Below, one piece after another: positions 41,765 through 49,888 of a stretch of 64,000 nt of DNA. Every line of letters begins with the position of its first letter. Within the stretch, counting starts at the first letter, position 1. Below the pieces are notes generated by a model that was not told where the DNA came from, made no database searches, and saw nothing but the letters and a program-made list of their open reading frames with translations. The stretch comes from DASQUK01 sp963756425 (GTDB lineage: Bacteria; Actinomycetota; Acidimicrobiia; Acidimicrobiales; VFJN01). The stretch lies in assembly GCA_963756425.1 (NCBI GenBank), contig CAVWNW010000019.1:434001-498000 (forward strand), written 5' to 3'. The position numbers and the translations under genes were made by a program.

Positions 41765-42649
41765 TCACGGGGCGAGCGTCCAGCCGCCGTCGCCGCGGCG
41801 TAGCCAGCCGGATGATGCCCAGGTGCCGCCATCGACGTGGATCGTGTCGCCGGTGACGTAGTCGGACATCTTCGAGCACAGCCACACCACCGTGCTGGCG
41901 CACTCCTCGACGAGGCCCTCGCGGCCGAGCGGCACCACCCTCGACCATTCGTCCGACGAATCCGCCCACGTGCCCGGGTCGACCGGGCCGGTGCGATTGC
42001 CGCGCAGCCCGGGGGTCACCGTGTGGTCGGGGGCGATGCAGTTGACCCGGATGCGGTGCTCAGACAGCTCCAGCGCCATGGTCCTCGTGAAGCTGACCAT
42101 GCCGGCCTTGCAGGCGGCGTAGACCGCGAACCTCGGCGCCGCGCGGAACGCCTCGATGCTGGCGACGTTGACGATCGAGCCGCCGCCACCGGCATCGATC
42201 ATCGCCGTCGCGACCGCCTGCGTAGCCACGAACATGCTGACGAGGTTGATCTCCACGTGCCGGCGGATGCTCGCCTCGGGCATCGTGAGGAACGGCCCGC
42301 CGCGCACGCCGCCGGCATTGTTCACCAGGATGTCGATGCGCCCGAACCGCTCGAGCGTGGCGGCAACCGCGTTCCGGATCTGTTCGGCCTCCATGACGTC
42401 GCACGGGATGCCCAGCGCCCGGCGCCCGAGCCGCTCGATCGCCGCCTGAGTCGCCCGGCACCGCTCCGGAACCACGTCGAGCACGGCGACGTCGGCACCG
42501 AAGCGGGCGAGGCCGAGGGCGACCCCCTGCCCGATGCCCCCGCCACCCCCGGTCACGACCGCGACCTGGTCGGTCACCAGGATGTCCGCCGGATCGATGG
42601 CGATGTTCTCGACGTCGCGCGCCACGGCCATGAGCTCGTCGCGATCCAC
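41765..42649 (-). CDS. SDR-family oxidoreductase
   Basis: 294 residues. A ~25-residue N-terminal extension, then cofactor loop VTGGGGGIGQG (~34-44), NNAGGVRGG, catalytic Ser in NVASIEAF, Tyr/Lys in FAVYAACKAGM and the C-terminal GDTIHVDGGTWASSGW. The Asp after strand 2 (VAVLDVV) suggests NAD. GTG 42649 is preferred: AAGGGGG precedes it and it keeps the extension short. Substrate unknown; the extra C-terminal ~20 residues follow the usual end of the fold. Confidence 0.9.
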   Translation of the reverse strand: MDRDELMAVARDVENIAIDPADILVTDQVAVVTGGGGGIGQGVALGLARFGADVAVLDVVPERCRATQAAIERLGRRALGIPCDVMEAEQIRNAVAATLERFGRIDILVNNAGGVRGGPFLTMPEASIRRHVEINLVSMFVATQAVATAMIDAGGGGSIVNVASIEAFRAAPRFAVYAACKAGMVSFTRTMALELSEHRIRVNCIAPDHTVTPGLRGNRTGPVDPGTWADSSDEWSRVVPLGREGLVEECASTVVWLCSKMSDYVTGDTIHVDGGTWASSGWLRRGDGGWTLAP

Positions 42650-42757
42650 GGGGCCCCCTTCTCGACGACCGGCGGCCTGCTGCGTCAGGCGCTTCCTGGC
42701 GCCGGAATGGTTGCCCAGCAACTACTCCTGCGCCAAGAAGTGTCCGCGATGCCGGCC

Positions 42758-43318
42758 TCAGTAGGGGCTGGAGCTGTTGCTCGAGCTGTTGCCGGAGCTG
42801 GTGCTGGGAGAGCCGCCGCCGGTCGTCGAGCCGCTGGACGAACCGGTACTCATCTGGTCGGACATGGCGGCATGCCAGGTGAAGTCCTGGCCGTTGAAGT
42901 CGTCGGAGAAGTCGTTGCCCGTGACCTCGCCCTTCGAGTCCTCGCTGAAGGTGTAGAGGGGCTTGCCGTCGTCGGTGACCTGCTTGGTGCCGTCGGGCCG
43001 CGTGATCACCGCCAGCCGGCCGACGCCGGCCTCGGCCGTCGGGGTACCGGAGCCCGGCTCCAGCGGCTTCCAGAACGCCAGGCAGCTGTCCATGCACAGC
43101 ACCTTGCCGTTCGCCTCCTGCTCGGGCGTGTACAGCGCTGCCCCGCTCTGGTCGAAGAGGACGTCGCCGATGCCGTCGACGTGTTGGACCGAGACGGTGT
43201 CGGAGCCGCCGGCTGGGGTCGCCGACGACGAGCTGCCGTTGTCGTCGCCGCTCGAGCCGCAGGCGCCGAGCGCCAGCGCGGCAGCGACGATGGCCGCGGA
43301 TGTGGGTAGTCGCTTCAT
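42758..43318 (-). CDS. COG4315-type secreted lipoprotein next to ECF sigma genes
   Basis: 186 residues. Signal peptide with lipobox LGAC (Cys ~20), Gly/Ser linker, then two COG4315 repeats: GDVLFDQSGAALYTPEQE ... CMDSCLAFWKPL and VTDDGKPLYTFSEDSKGE, and a long Ser/Gly tail (~45 residues) that looks like a cell-wall-spanning or disordered end. The second of two in-frame ATGs (43318) is chosen since AAAGGAG stands nine bases before it and abuts the first. It is divergent from the ECF sigma gene, a common arrangement for sigma-controlled envelope lipoproteins. Confidence 0.9.
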   Translation of the reverse strand: MKRLPTSAAIVAAALALGACGSSGDDNGSSSSATPAGGSDTVSVQHVDGIGDVLFDQSGAALYTPEQEANGKVLCMDSCLAFWKPLEPGSGTPTAEAGVGRLAVITRPDGTKQVTDDGKPLYTFSEDSKGEVTGNDFSDDFNGQDFTWHAAMSDQMSTGSSSGSTTGGGSPSTSSGNSSSNSSSPY

Positions 43319-43550
43319 CTGCTGCATCTCCTTTGTGGGGGGAACCTTCCGTGGCTGCGCCGGGCCGCGCCGGCGGGTGCGGCTACCAGCGCGCCTTCGC
43401 TGCGACCAACCAGGCCCAGCGCGGCAGCGCGCGCCGGGCGTAGGGGGCCGGCAACGCAGCGGAGGGGGGACTGGTCTGCGTGTGCATACCCGGAATTACC
43501 TGCCGGCGATGCGGGCGGGATCTCGTGGGGACAGATCTCCGCGTCCGCTT
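43319..43550. other. Divergent regulatory gap between lipoprotein and ECF sigma gene
   Basis: 232 bases, no supported gene. A GGAAC on the plus strand (43342-43346) resembles an ECF -35, but no convincing -10 follows at 16-17 bases; GGAATTACC occurs further on. Promoters for both genes must lie here. Confidence 0.4.
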
Positions 43551-44120
43551 GTGGCGGTAGAGAACAGTGTGTGGAACGCGTCCGACGAGGCCCTGGTTGC
43601 CGGGTTCGCCACGGGTGACGGCGACGTCGCCCGGGTGTTCGTCAGCCGGTTCCAGGACCGCGTCTACGGGCTCGCGCTCGCGATGACACGCGACCGCCAG
43701 GCCGCCGAGGAGGTAGCGCAGGACGCCTTCCTGCGCGCGTGGCGGTACGGCGCCAGCTACGACCCGCGCCGCGGATCGGTCTCCGCCTGGCTGCTCCGGA
43801 TCACCCGCAACGTCGCCCTCGACCATGTCAGGACCAGCCAGCGCCGACTCGATCGCGTGGCCATCGATCCCGGCGGAGCGATCGACGACCCTTCCGGGGA
43901 CGCCGACGTGGTGAGCCCCATCGGCGACCTCGCCGCGGTGGCCGACGGCCTGCGGTCCCTGCCCGCCGAGCAACGCGAGACCCTCATGGCCGCCGCCTAC
44001 TACGGACTGACCACCCGGGAGATCAGCGAGGCGTGGGACGTGCCGCTGGGCACGGTCAAGACTCGCCTCCGCCTCGCCCTCGCCAAGCTGCGCGACCTGT
44101 TCGCGGGGGTCGCACCGTGA
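43551..44120 (+). CDS. ECF-family RNA polymerase sigma factor
   Basis: 189 residues. Region 2: DVARVFVSRFQDRVYGLALA, AEEVAQDAFLRAWRYGASYD and WLLRITRNVALDHVR; region 4: LRSLPAEQRETLMAAAYYGL, TTREISEAWDVPLGTVKTRL. No region 3, so ECF type. GTG 43551 or 43569 could be the start. Its stop overlaps the anti-sigma start (GTGA), the usual coupling. It probably directs its own operon and the divergent COG4315 lipoprotein in response to an envelope signal (inference). Confidence 0.95.
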   Translation: MAVENSVWNASDEALVAGFATGDGDVARVFVSRFQDRVYGLALAMTRDRQAAEEVAQDAFLRAWRYGASYDPRRGSVSAWLLRITRNVALDHVRTSQRRLDRVAIDPGGAIDDPSGDADVVSPIGDLAAVADGLRSLPAEQRETLMAAAYYGLTTREISEAWDVPLGTVKTRLRLALAKLRDLFAGVAP

Positions 44121-44773
44121 CGGCGATGGACTGCGCCGACCTGGCCGAAGTGGCACCGGAGCTGGCGCTGGAAATCCTCGGGGGCACCGAGCGCGCCGCG
44201 GCGCTGGCCCACCTCGAGGAGTGCGTCGCATGCCAGCAGCTGGTGGACACGCTCGCCGCCGACGCCGACCGGTACCTGATGCTCGCGCCCAGCGCCGAGC
44301 CCCCGGCGGGGTTCCAGGATCGCGTCCTCACGTCTCTGACCCGGGCGGCGCGCCCCGTGGCGCCCCGCTCCCGACGCACCCCCCGCGCCGTCGCCATGCT
44401 CGCGTTGGCGGCCTGCGTCGCCGCCCTGGCGCTGGCGTTGAGCCTCGGCCCCTCGGCTGGTCCCACCCCCGCCGAGGCCGCGATGCGCACTCCCGCCGGC
44501 GAGGTGGTCGGGCACGTGTTCGTACACCGCGAGCCGGAGCCGGCTCTGTTCATGACGCTGCCCGGCTGGAGCGCCCAGATCGAGCGCTACGGCGTCCCCG
44601 ACGAGACGTATGCCCTTCGCATCGAGGGCAGCCATCAGGCGCCGCAGCTGGTGCCGTTCGACGTCGAGCACGATACGTCCTGGGGCGCCACCCTCGACAT
44701 CGACCCCGACAGCATCACGAGCGTGGCGGTGGTCGACAGCCAGGGCCACGTGTGGTGCCAGGCCGAGCTTTGA
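44117..44773 (+). CDS. Zinc-finger anti-sigma factor (RskA/RsrA-like)
   Basis: 218 residues. A cytosolic zinc-binding anti-sigma domain with H-x3-C-x2-C (AHLEECVACQQLVD, ~residues 37-50), a membrane helix (AVAMLALAACVAALALALSL, ~95-115) and an extracytoplasmic beta-rich domain like RskA (HREPEPALFMTLPGW ... YALRIEGS ... ITSVAVVDSQGHV). It holds the co-encoded sigma factor inactive until a signal outside the membrane triggers release, usually by proteolysis. GTG 44117 overlaps the sigma stop. Confidence 0.93.
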   Translation: MTAMDCADLAEVAPELALEILGGTERAAALAHLEECVACQQLVDTLAADADRYLMLAPSAEPPAGFQDRVLTSLTRAARPVAPRSRRTPRAVAMLALAACVAALALALSLGPSAGPTPAEAAMRTPAGEVVGHVFVHREPEPALFMTLPGWSAQIERYGVPDETYALRIEGSHQAPQLVPFDVEHDTSWGATLDIDPDSITSVAVVDSQGHVWCQAEL

Positions 44774-44789
44774 CGCGGCGCCGGCCGGG

Positions 44790-44795
44790 TACCGT
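44790..44795 (+). promoter_or_regulatory. Leaderless -10 box for the 89-aa protein
   Basis: TACCGT six bases before ATG 44802. Confidence 0.45.
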
Positions 44796-44801
44796 CCCTC
44801 C

Positions 44802-45071
44802 ATGAAACGCACCATCACCGGCCGAGCTGGGGCGCGCCGCATGACCCTGGGCGAGCTCCGGCAGTTCGTCTCCTCCATCGAGGGTCTGCCCGACGATGCG
44901 CTCATCAAGACCCAGGTGACGTGGCGCAAGCACCTGCGGGCCGTCACGGTCGAGGAGGAAGACGTCGGCTTCCGTGACTACGTGAAGGCCGTCGGGTCCA
45001 AGGGCGACGTCGAGCGCCGCAAGTCCGGCGAGCGCACGCCCGCCCGGTCGGCCGAGCTCTCCCACCCGTAG
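44802..45071 (+). CDS. Small conserved hypothetical protein, 89 aa
   Basis: Basic N-terminus (KRTITGRAGARR), then MTLGELRQFVSSIEGLPDDA, a regular helix-strand segment (LIKTQVTWRKHLRAVTVEEE) and a charged tail. The central part resembles a short conserved actinobacterial protein of unknown function, with a core that could also start at the internal ATG (44841). It has its own leaderless box rather than being coupled to the anti-sigma gene. Convergent with the membrane operon that follows. Confidence 0.65.
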   Translation: MKRTITGRAGARRMTLGELRQFVSSIEGLPDDALIKTQVTWRKHLRAVTVEEEDVGFRDYVKAVGSKGDVERRKSGERTPARSAELSHP

Positions 45072-45114
45072 CGGGCCGCAGGTCGCTCTCTCCTCGACCG
45101 CGATCCCGGGCGCG

Positions 45115-46932
45115 TCAGACGGCGAACACGCCGTCGATCACGAGCAGCACCGTCGCGACCACCGCGGCCGCGGCCATCGCGCGCGTCGCCCAGCGGAGGC
45201 CCCGGCCGCGGACCCCATCCACCCCCACCCGGGTGGCGACGACAGCGACCAGGCCGACGGCGATCCCTAGCGCCAGTGCCACCACGCCCGCACCCCGGTC
45301 GGCGTGCGCACTCAGGGCAACCACGACGAGCGCGGGGCCCGCGACGAGCGGCACGGCCACCGGCACCAGGGCCGCGCGCCGGCCCGGCAACGCCGGCTCC
45401 GGCGAGGGTGCCGGGCGCACGAACGCGACTGCGCCGGCGATGGCCCCGACCGCGCCCGCGGCGATCCGGAACGCCGGTGCGCTGACGTCCAGGGCGTCGA
45501 GGAGCGGCCCACTCGCCAACGAGACGAGGAAGACGGCGAGGCCCCCCGCGGCGGCGCCGATCCCCGCCACCACCGCGACGTCCCGCGGGGACCGATCGCG
45601 CCGGGGCACGCCGAGCGCGACCCGGCAGGCGTTGGCGACGGCGACCAGCGCGACCAGCCACAGCCAGGCCGACGGGGCCGGCTGCGCCGGGACCACCGAT
45701 CCGGTGCCTCCCGCGGCCGAGTCACCGGCACCAGCGGCGTCGACAATGGGGAGGGTCCTCAGCACGGCGGACAGCGCGTGCTGCTGGTCGTCCATGCGCG
45801 TCTCGCCGTCTCGGAACCACGCGCCCCGCACCCGTCCCGGCGCCACCGCGCCACCGGCATCGGCCGCATCGGACTGCTCCCGGACCGCGAGGCCGGCGAT
45901 GCACGTGGCCCGCTCGGCCAGAGGGGCGCGCAGGTCGGCCAGGCGGGAGTCGGCCTCCGCCACCTGCCAGAGGCCGGTGAGACCCTCCCCCACCACCCCG
46001 TAGCCGCCGCCCCGGGGGACGTGTGGGCCCCTGACGACCACGCCCCACGGCCCGAACCGCTGGCTCACCCATCGCACCTGCGAGCCGAACAGGCCAGCCT
46101 GGCGGCGCGCGTACGCCAGCTCGGCGTCCGTGAGCGGCCGGCCGTCGCCCCGTTCCTGGAACGCGACGGTCTCGGCCAGCCCGTAGGCGGCCCAATGGTC
46201 GGGAATCGGCGGCCAGAGGTCCTCGTCGACGTCGCGCCTGGTGGCGAGGTACGCGCCGATGCGAGTGGCGGTGTCGCCCCAGGCCTCCCCGGGGAACAGG
46301 CGATGCAGGCGGGCCAGTGCCCAGTAGGCCTCGCCCGTGTAGTACTTCGAGTACACGCCGGGCACGGGACTCGCGGCGCCGGCGTCGTAGAAGGCGAGCA
46401 CCGCACCGGAGGGCTCGGTCTGGGCCACCAGGAATCGGCCGAGCTGGCGCAGCAGCTCGTCGTGGCGCTCGTCGCCCGTGTCGGCGCGCCGCTCTGCCAG
46501 CCCCGCGACCAGGAGAGCGGTCGCCCCCGCGGACACCTCGCCGCGGTAGCGCGGGGCGGCCCAGTCGTCGTGTCGGAACAGCCGTTCCAGCGCCCATGCG
46601 CTGCCGCGGTCGGCGACCTCCAGCGCACCCGGGATCCGTGCCGACGCCGCCTGGTAGAGGCCCATCCCGGCCCCCATGTGGCGGACGACGTTGTAGTCGG
46701 CGGCGGGCGTGTCGGTCTCGGCGTCGTACAGGTAGAGCCAGGTGCCATCGGACTCCTGGTTGCGCCTGAACCAGTCGACGGCCTCGGTGGCCGAGGCGCG
46801 CAGGTCGGCTGCGTCCACGGCCGGGCAGTGCTCCGGCGGCGACAGCACCCCGAAGACCGCCACGGCGACGCCCGCGAAGGCGAGCGCGACGAGCGCCACG
46901 CGCACCCGGAGACGGTCCGACCTGCGAGCCAT
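45115..46932 (-). CDS. Alpha/alpha-toroid domain plus six-helix membrane protein
   Basis: 605 residues. An N-terminal membrane helix (VALVALAFAGVAVAVFGVL) precedes a ~350-residue helical domain with repeats typical of alpha/alpha toroids (six-hairpin glycosidase or prenyltransferase-like): AVDWFRRNQESDGTWLYLYD, YNVVRHMGAGMGLYQAA, YSKYYTGEAYWALARLHRL and ETRMDDQQHALSAVL. About six membrane helices follow (residues ~420-605). The toroid likely faces outside. Last gene of a three-gene operon, two bases after the HTTM gene. Function unknown; the toroid could cut or bind a polymer. Confidence 0.75.
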   Translation of the reverse strand: MARRSDRLRVRVALVALAFAGVAVAVFGVLSPPEHCPAVDAADLRASATEAVDWFRRNQESDGTWLYLYDAETDTPAADYNVVRHMGAGMGLYQAASARIPGALEVADRGSAWALERLFRHDDWAAPRYRGEVSAGATALLVAGLAERRADTGDERHDELLRQLGRFLVAQTEPSGAVLAFYDAGAASPVPGVYSKYYTGEAYWALARLHRLFPGEAWGDTATRIGAYLATRRDVDEDLWPPIPDHWAAYGLAETVAFQERGDGRPLTDAELAYARRQAGLFGSQVRWVSQRFGPWGVVVRGPHVPRGGGYGVVGEGLTGLWQVAEADSRLADLRAPLAERATCIAGLAVREQSDAADAGGAVAPGRVRGAWFRDGETRMDDQQHALSAVLRTLPIVDAAGAGDSAAGGTGSVVPAQPAPSAWLWLVALVAVANACRVALGVPRRDRSPRDVAVVAGIGAAAGGLAVFLVSLASGPLLDALDVSAPAFRIAAGAVGAIAGAVAFVRPAPSPEPALPGRRAALVPVAVPLVAGPALVVVALSAHADRGAGVVALALGIAVGLVAVVATRVGVDGVRGRGLRWATRAMAAAAVVATVLLVIDGVFAV

Positions 46933-46934
46933 GG

Positions 46935-48140
46935 TCAGCGCGTGCCGCCGGCGGTGAGGCCCGGACGGGGCGTCGCTTCGCCGTCGCGGGGTTGGTCGGT
47001 CTCGCCGGAGGCCGCGCGGCGCCCCCTGCGGGCGGCCGGCAGGGCCAGGGTGGGCAGTGCGAACCATGCCGTCAACGGCAACCGGCTGAGCACCCGGGCG
47101 ACGGCCGCCGGGCCGGACTGCACGCCGCCGTCGCGGTCGGTGAGCGAGACCGGTCCGCCCGAGGGGCCGTCGACGACGCGGAACCGCGCCAGCCAGTCGA
47201 GGGGGCCGATCACCCGAGCCAGACGCCGATGCCTCGGGTTCGCCGGGTCGATCGCGACCACGCGATCGCGCGTCGACGGCACCGCCCAGACGACGAGGGC
47301 GGCAATCGCCAGGTAGGAGAAGACCTGGACCGAGGCCGAGACCTCGATCGCGACGTGGAAGCACACCGCGATCCACACGGCCGCGTAGCGGGTGGCCCGC
47401 CACCACAGGCCGATCGCGATGAACAGCTCGGTGATCACGATCAGCTTGGCGCCGACCGTGTGGAACGAGCGGTCAGTGAGCAGCGAGACCGCCCATCCGG
47501 GGAGCGGCGAGGCGTCCAGGCGGTCACGGACCTGCACGACCCGGTGCCACGTGACGGTGCCGCCGAACCAGTCGGGGTCGACGAGCTTGCTCACGCCCGA
47601 CGCCCCGTAGACCACCGCGGCCTCGAACCTCAGCAGCCACAGCGGCCACGCGGGGGCGCGAGGATCGAGCGGCGGCTCACCCCGCCGCTCCCGGAGCCAC
47701 GCATCCACCGACAGCTCGCGTCCACACGGGGCGACCGCCAGCGCCGCCAGCACGATCACGAGATAGGCGCGGTTGCTGTGGACGTGCGTGGTCGAGAGGA
47801 ACAGGTTGTAGGCGACGACGCCGAAGGTCGCGCCCGTAGCCACCCGGGTGCAGAACCCCAGCGACATCGCCACGGCCGCGACGACGCCGACGGCCAGCAG
47901 GGCGCCGTAGAGGGGACGGGGAAGCTCGGGATACCACGACGCGTACGGCTCGTAGAACGCGTCGCGATAGATCCTGCCGGCAAGCGCGTCGGCGACGAAC
48001 GGGCGCAGGTGCAGTAACGTCACCGGCCCGACGAGGATCCTCAGCAACGCCAGGGACCGCATGCTGACGCGCCGCCCCAGCAGTTCGTCCACCGCGCCGA
48101 CGAGGCCCGCGGCGCGGGCGGGCACGGCCGTCGCCGTCAT
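46935..48140 (-). CDS. HTTM-domain (vitamin K gamma-carboxylase-like) membrane protein
   Basis: 401 residues with about eight to ten membrane helices. HTTM pattern: SLALLRILVGPVTLLHLRPF, the YPELPRPLYGAL loop, LSTTHVHSNRAYLVIVLAAL, LRFEAAVVYGASGVSKLVDP and FHTVGAKLIVITELFIAIGL, as in the bacterial homologues of the vitamin K-dependent gamma-glutamyl carboxylase membrane domain. The lumenal carboxylase beta domain is absent; the C-terminal ~90 residues are Arg/Pro-rich and cytosolic. ATG 48140 overlaps the upstream stop (ATGA); the toroid protein follows two bases after the stop. Confidence 0.88.
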   Translation of the reverse strand: MTATAVPARAAGLVGAVDELLGRRVSMRSLALLRILVGPVTLLHLRPFVADALAGRIYRDAFYEPYASWYPELPRPLYGALLAVGVVAAVAMSLGFCTRVATGATFGVVAYNLFLSTTHVHSNRAYLVIVLAALAVAPCGRELSVDAWLRERRGEPPLDPRAPAWPLWLLRFEAAVVYGASGVSKLVDPDWFGGTVTWHRVVQVRDRLDASPLPGWAVSLLTDRSFHTVGAKLIVITELFIAIGLWWRATRYAAVWIAVCFHVAIEVSASVQVFSYLAIAALVVWAVPSTRDRVVAIDPANPRHRRLARVIGPLDWLARFRVVDGPSGGPVSLTDRDGGVQSGPAAVARVLSRLPLTAWFALPTLALPAARRGRRAASGETDQPRDGEATPRPGLTAGGTR

Positions 48141-48583
48141 GTGGCGTCCGACCGGTCGTCGCTGCGGAGCACCGTCACCTCGGGCCGGTCGGTGTTGCTC
48201 CACGTCGTGACCTGCGCCTCGAGATAGCGGGTCTCGTCGTCCTGCGGCGTGTTCCCGGCGACGTAGTCGAGGGCGGCGTCGAGGAGCGCCAGCTGGTTGT
48301 CGAGCCCGGCGTCGGCGTGGTGGCGGAGCTCCGGATGGCGCAGGCCCCGCCCCGTCACCATCTCGTCCCACCGGTACCCGGCCCAGGGCTCCGTGATCGG
48401 CACCCGGTCGCCGTCGGTGGTCACCCTCACGATCTCGGCTCGCCAGGTGCTCGACTCGGGGAACATCTGGAACGCGAACTCCTTGTGTGCGGACCGGTAG
48501 CCGCGCACCACGAGCGCCAGCTGCACGAGCACGACCAGGGCGACCACCAGCCGTCGTCCGATGACCCGCGACCGGGAGTCCAC
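48137..48583 (-). CDS. Single-pass membrane protein, first gene of the HTTM operon
   Basis: 148 residues. A basic N-terminus, one membrane helix (LVVALVVLVQLALVVRGY), then a soluble domain with HKEFAFQMFPESSTWRAEIV, ITEPWAGYRWDEMVTGRGL, RHHADAGLDNQLALLDAALD and a final strand region. I recall similar short proteins next to HTTM genes in other actinobacteria but no function. GTG 48583 is chosen as it leaves a short basic end before the helix. The ATGA overlap with the HTTM gene implies that the two proteins are made together and may form a complex. Confidence 0.75.
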   Translation of the reverse strand: MDSRSRVIGRRLVVALVVLVQLALVVRGYRSAHKEFAFQMFPESSTWRAEIVRVTTDGDRVPITEPWAGYRWDEMVTGRGLRHPELRHHADAGLDNQLALLDAALDYVAGNTPQDDETRYLEAQVTTWSNTDRPEVTVLRSDDRSDAT

Positions 48584-48706
48584 CCCGAGACGATGGCACG
48601 GATGCGGCCGCCACGACGACCCGCCGGCAACCGGGCCACCCGTGGATCCACCACCCGGCCCCGCGGATCCGGTATGCCTCACACACCATCTTCAGGGGAG
48701 GTAGGG

Positions 48707-48889
48707 ATGATCGTTGCGTTGCTCATGGGCTTGGTCCTGCTGCTCGTCGCCACGTTCCCGGCGACGTGGCTGCTCATGCTGTTCCTCGGGAACGTGGGGG
48801 CCAACGTGACGTACTGGGGCGCGCTGCCGCTGGGCATCGTCGTCTCGTCCCTCATCGGAGCCGCGGGTTCCCAGGCGGACTACCGGTAA
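48707..48889 (+). CDS. Small two-helix membrane protein, 60 aa
   Basis: ATG 48707 follows GGGGAGG at five bases. Nearly all hydrophobic: helix 1 IVALLMGLVLLLVATFPATW (followed by LLMLFLGNVG) and helix 2 LPLGIVVSSLIGAAGS, ending in a short charged QADYR. I recognise no family. A perfect 16-bp hairpin lies 57 bases after the stop, so it is a one-gene unit, divergent from the HTTM operon. Confidence 0.6.
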   Translation: MIVALLMGLVLLLVATFPATWLLMLFLGNVGANVTYWGALPLGIVVSSLIGAAGSQADYR

Positions 48890-48945
48890 GAACGTGCGCG
48901 GCGCTGGACACCGCGCCGGCGCCCTCTCGACCCTGTCCTAGGCTC

Positions 48946-48982
48946 CCGACAACCCGTGGCCCTACCGGCCACGGGTTGTCGG
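48946..48982 (+). terminator. Perfect 16-bp stem terminator
   Basis: Arms 48946-48961 and 48967-48982 pair without mismatch around the 5-base loop CTACC. It is placed after the small membrane protein gene and before an SDR gene. No U-tract, but the stability makes termination likely. Confidence 0.65.
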
Positions 48983-49011
48983 AGGCTCGAGCGAGGGGAA
49001 TGCAGCGGCGC

Positions 49012-49833
49012 ATGGAGGATCTCAGCGGCCGAGTCGCCGTCGTGATCGGCGCGGGAAGCGGCATCGGGCGCGGCATCGCCCTCGGGCTCGCCGCCGAGGG
49101 CATGTGGGTGGTGGTCGCCGACATCGACGGGGCGTCGGCCGAAGGCGTGCGCGACGAGATCACCGATGCGGGTGGGACCGCCACGGCAACCCGGGTCGAC
49201 GGCACCGACCGAGGGTCGCTCGCCGATCTGGCCGAGAGCACGGTGGCGGCGTACGGCGCCGTGAACATGCTGTCCACCAACGTGGGTGTCTTCGCCGACC
49301 AGCCGCTGACCACCGCCTCCGAGGCCGACTGGGCCTGGATCATCGAGTTCAACCTGATGTCGGCCGTCCGGGCCGTGGACGCCTTCCTGCCCCACCTCCG
49401 CGCCGCCGGCTCGGCGCACATCGTGATCACCGCCTCGCTGGCCGCGCTGTTGGCGCCCCCCAGCGTCAGCGGCGTCCACCTCGGCCTCTACACGGCCACC
49501 AAGCACGCCCTGCTCGGCTACGCCGAGTCGCTTCGCGGCGAGCTCGCCGGGGATGGCATCGGCGTCTCGCTGCTGTGCCCGGGCATGGTGCGCTCGAACC
49601 TCGCCGCCACCTCCGCCCGCCACCGCCCCGCCCGTCACGGCGGGCCGTTGCCGTCGCCCCCGGACCGCGAGCCACCGGTCACGATGATGGCGCCCGAGGC
49701 CGTCGGGCCGGTGGTGGTCCGGGGCATCAAGTCCGACCGGCTGCACATCCTCACGCACCCGGCGGGCCTCGCCCTGGTCGAGGCCCGCCACGCCGCCGTC
49801 ATCGACGACTTCGCGTTCTTCGCCGACGACTGA
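49012..49833 (+). CDS. SDR-family oxidoreductase
   Basis: 273 residues. Cofactor loop IGAGSGIGRG (~11-20), VVVADIDG (Asp, NAD preference), a degenerate NNAG motif reading STNVG, and catalytic residues in TASLAALLAP and LYTATKHALL (Tyr/Lys present). The C-terminal ~60 residues lack the usual GGxxxx end and instead carry an Arg/Pro-rich loop and VVVRGIKSDRLHILTHP, as in short-chain reductases acting on larger substrates. Start ATG 49012 or 49000. Followed by a quinone oxidoreductase-type gene in the same direction. Confidence 0.9.
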   Translation: MEDLSGRVAVVIGAGSGIGRGIALGLAAEGMWVVVADIDGASAEGVRDEITDAGGTATATRVDGTDRGSLADLAESTVAAYGAVNMLSTNVGVFADQPLTTASEADWAWIIEFNLMSAVRAVDAFLPHLRAAGSAHIVITASLAALLAPPSVSGVHLGLYTATKHALLGYAESLRGELAGDGIGVSLLCPGMVRSNLAATSARHRPARHGGPLPSPPDREPPVTMMAPEAVGPVVVRGIKSDRLHILTHPAGLALVEARHAAVIDDFAFFADD

Positions 49834-49888
49834 CCGAGCACGGAGGAGCGATGGGGGCCATGAAGCTGTGGCGGTGACCGGGCAGGTG

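Noticed and set aside
43383..43486. 34-residue minus-strand reading frame upstream of the COG4315 lipoprotein
   Set aside because: Composition is Arg/Ala/Pro-like GC-rich noise with one Trp-rich end; the ribosome site is weak and there is no supporting context.
49852..49878. Short ATG frame between the SDR and MDR genes
   Set aside because: Only eight codons ending at TGA; probably spacer.
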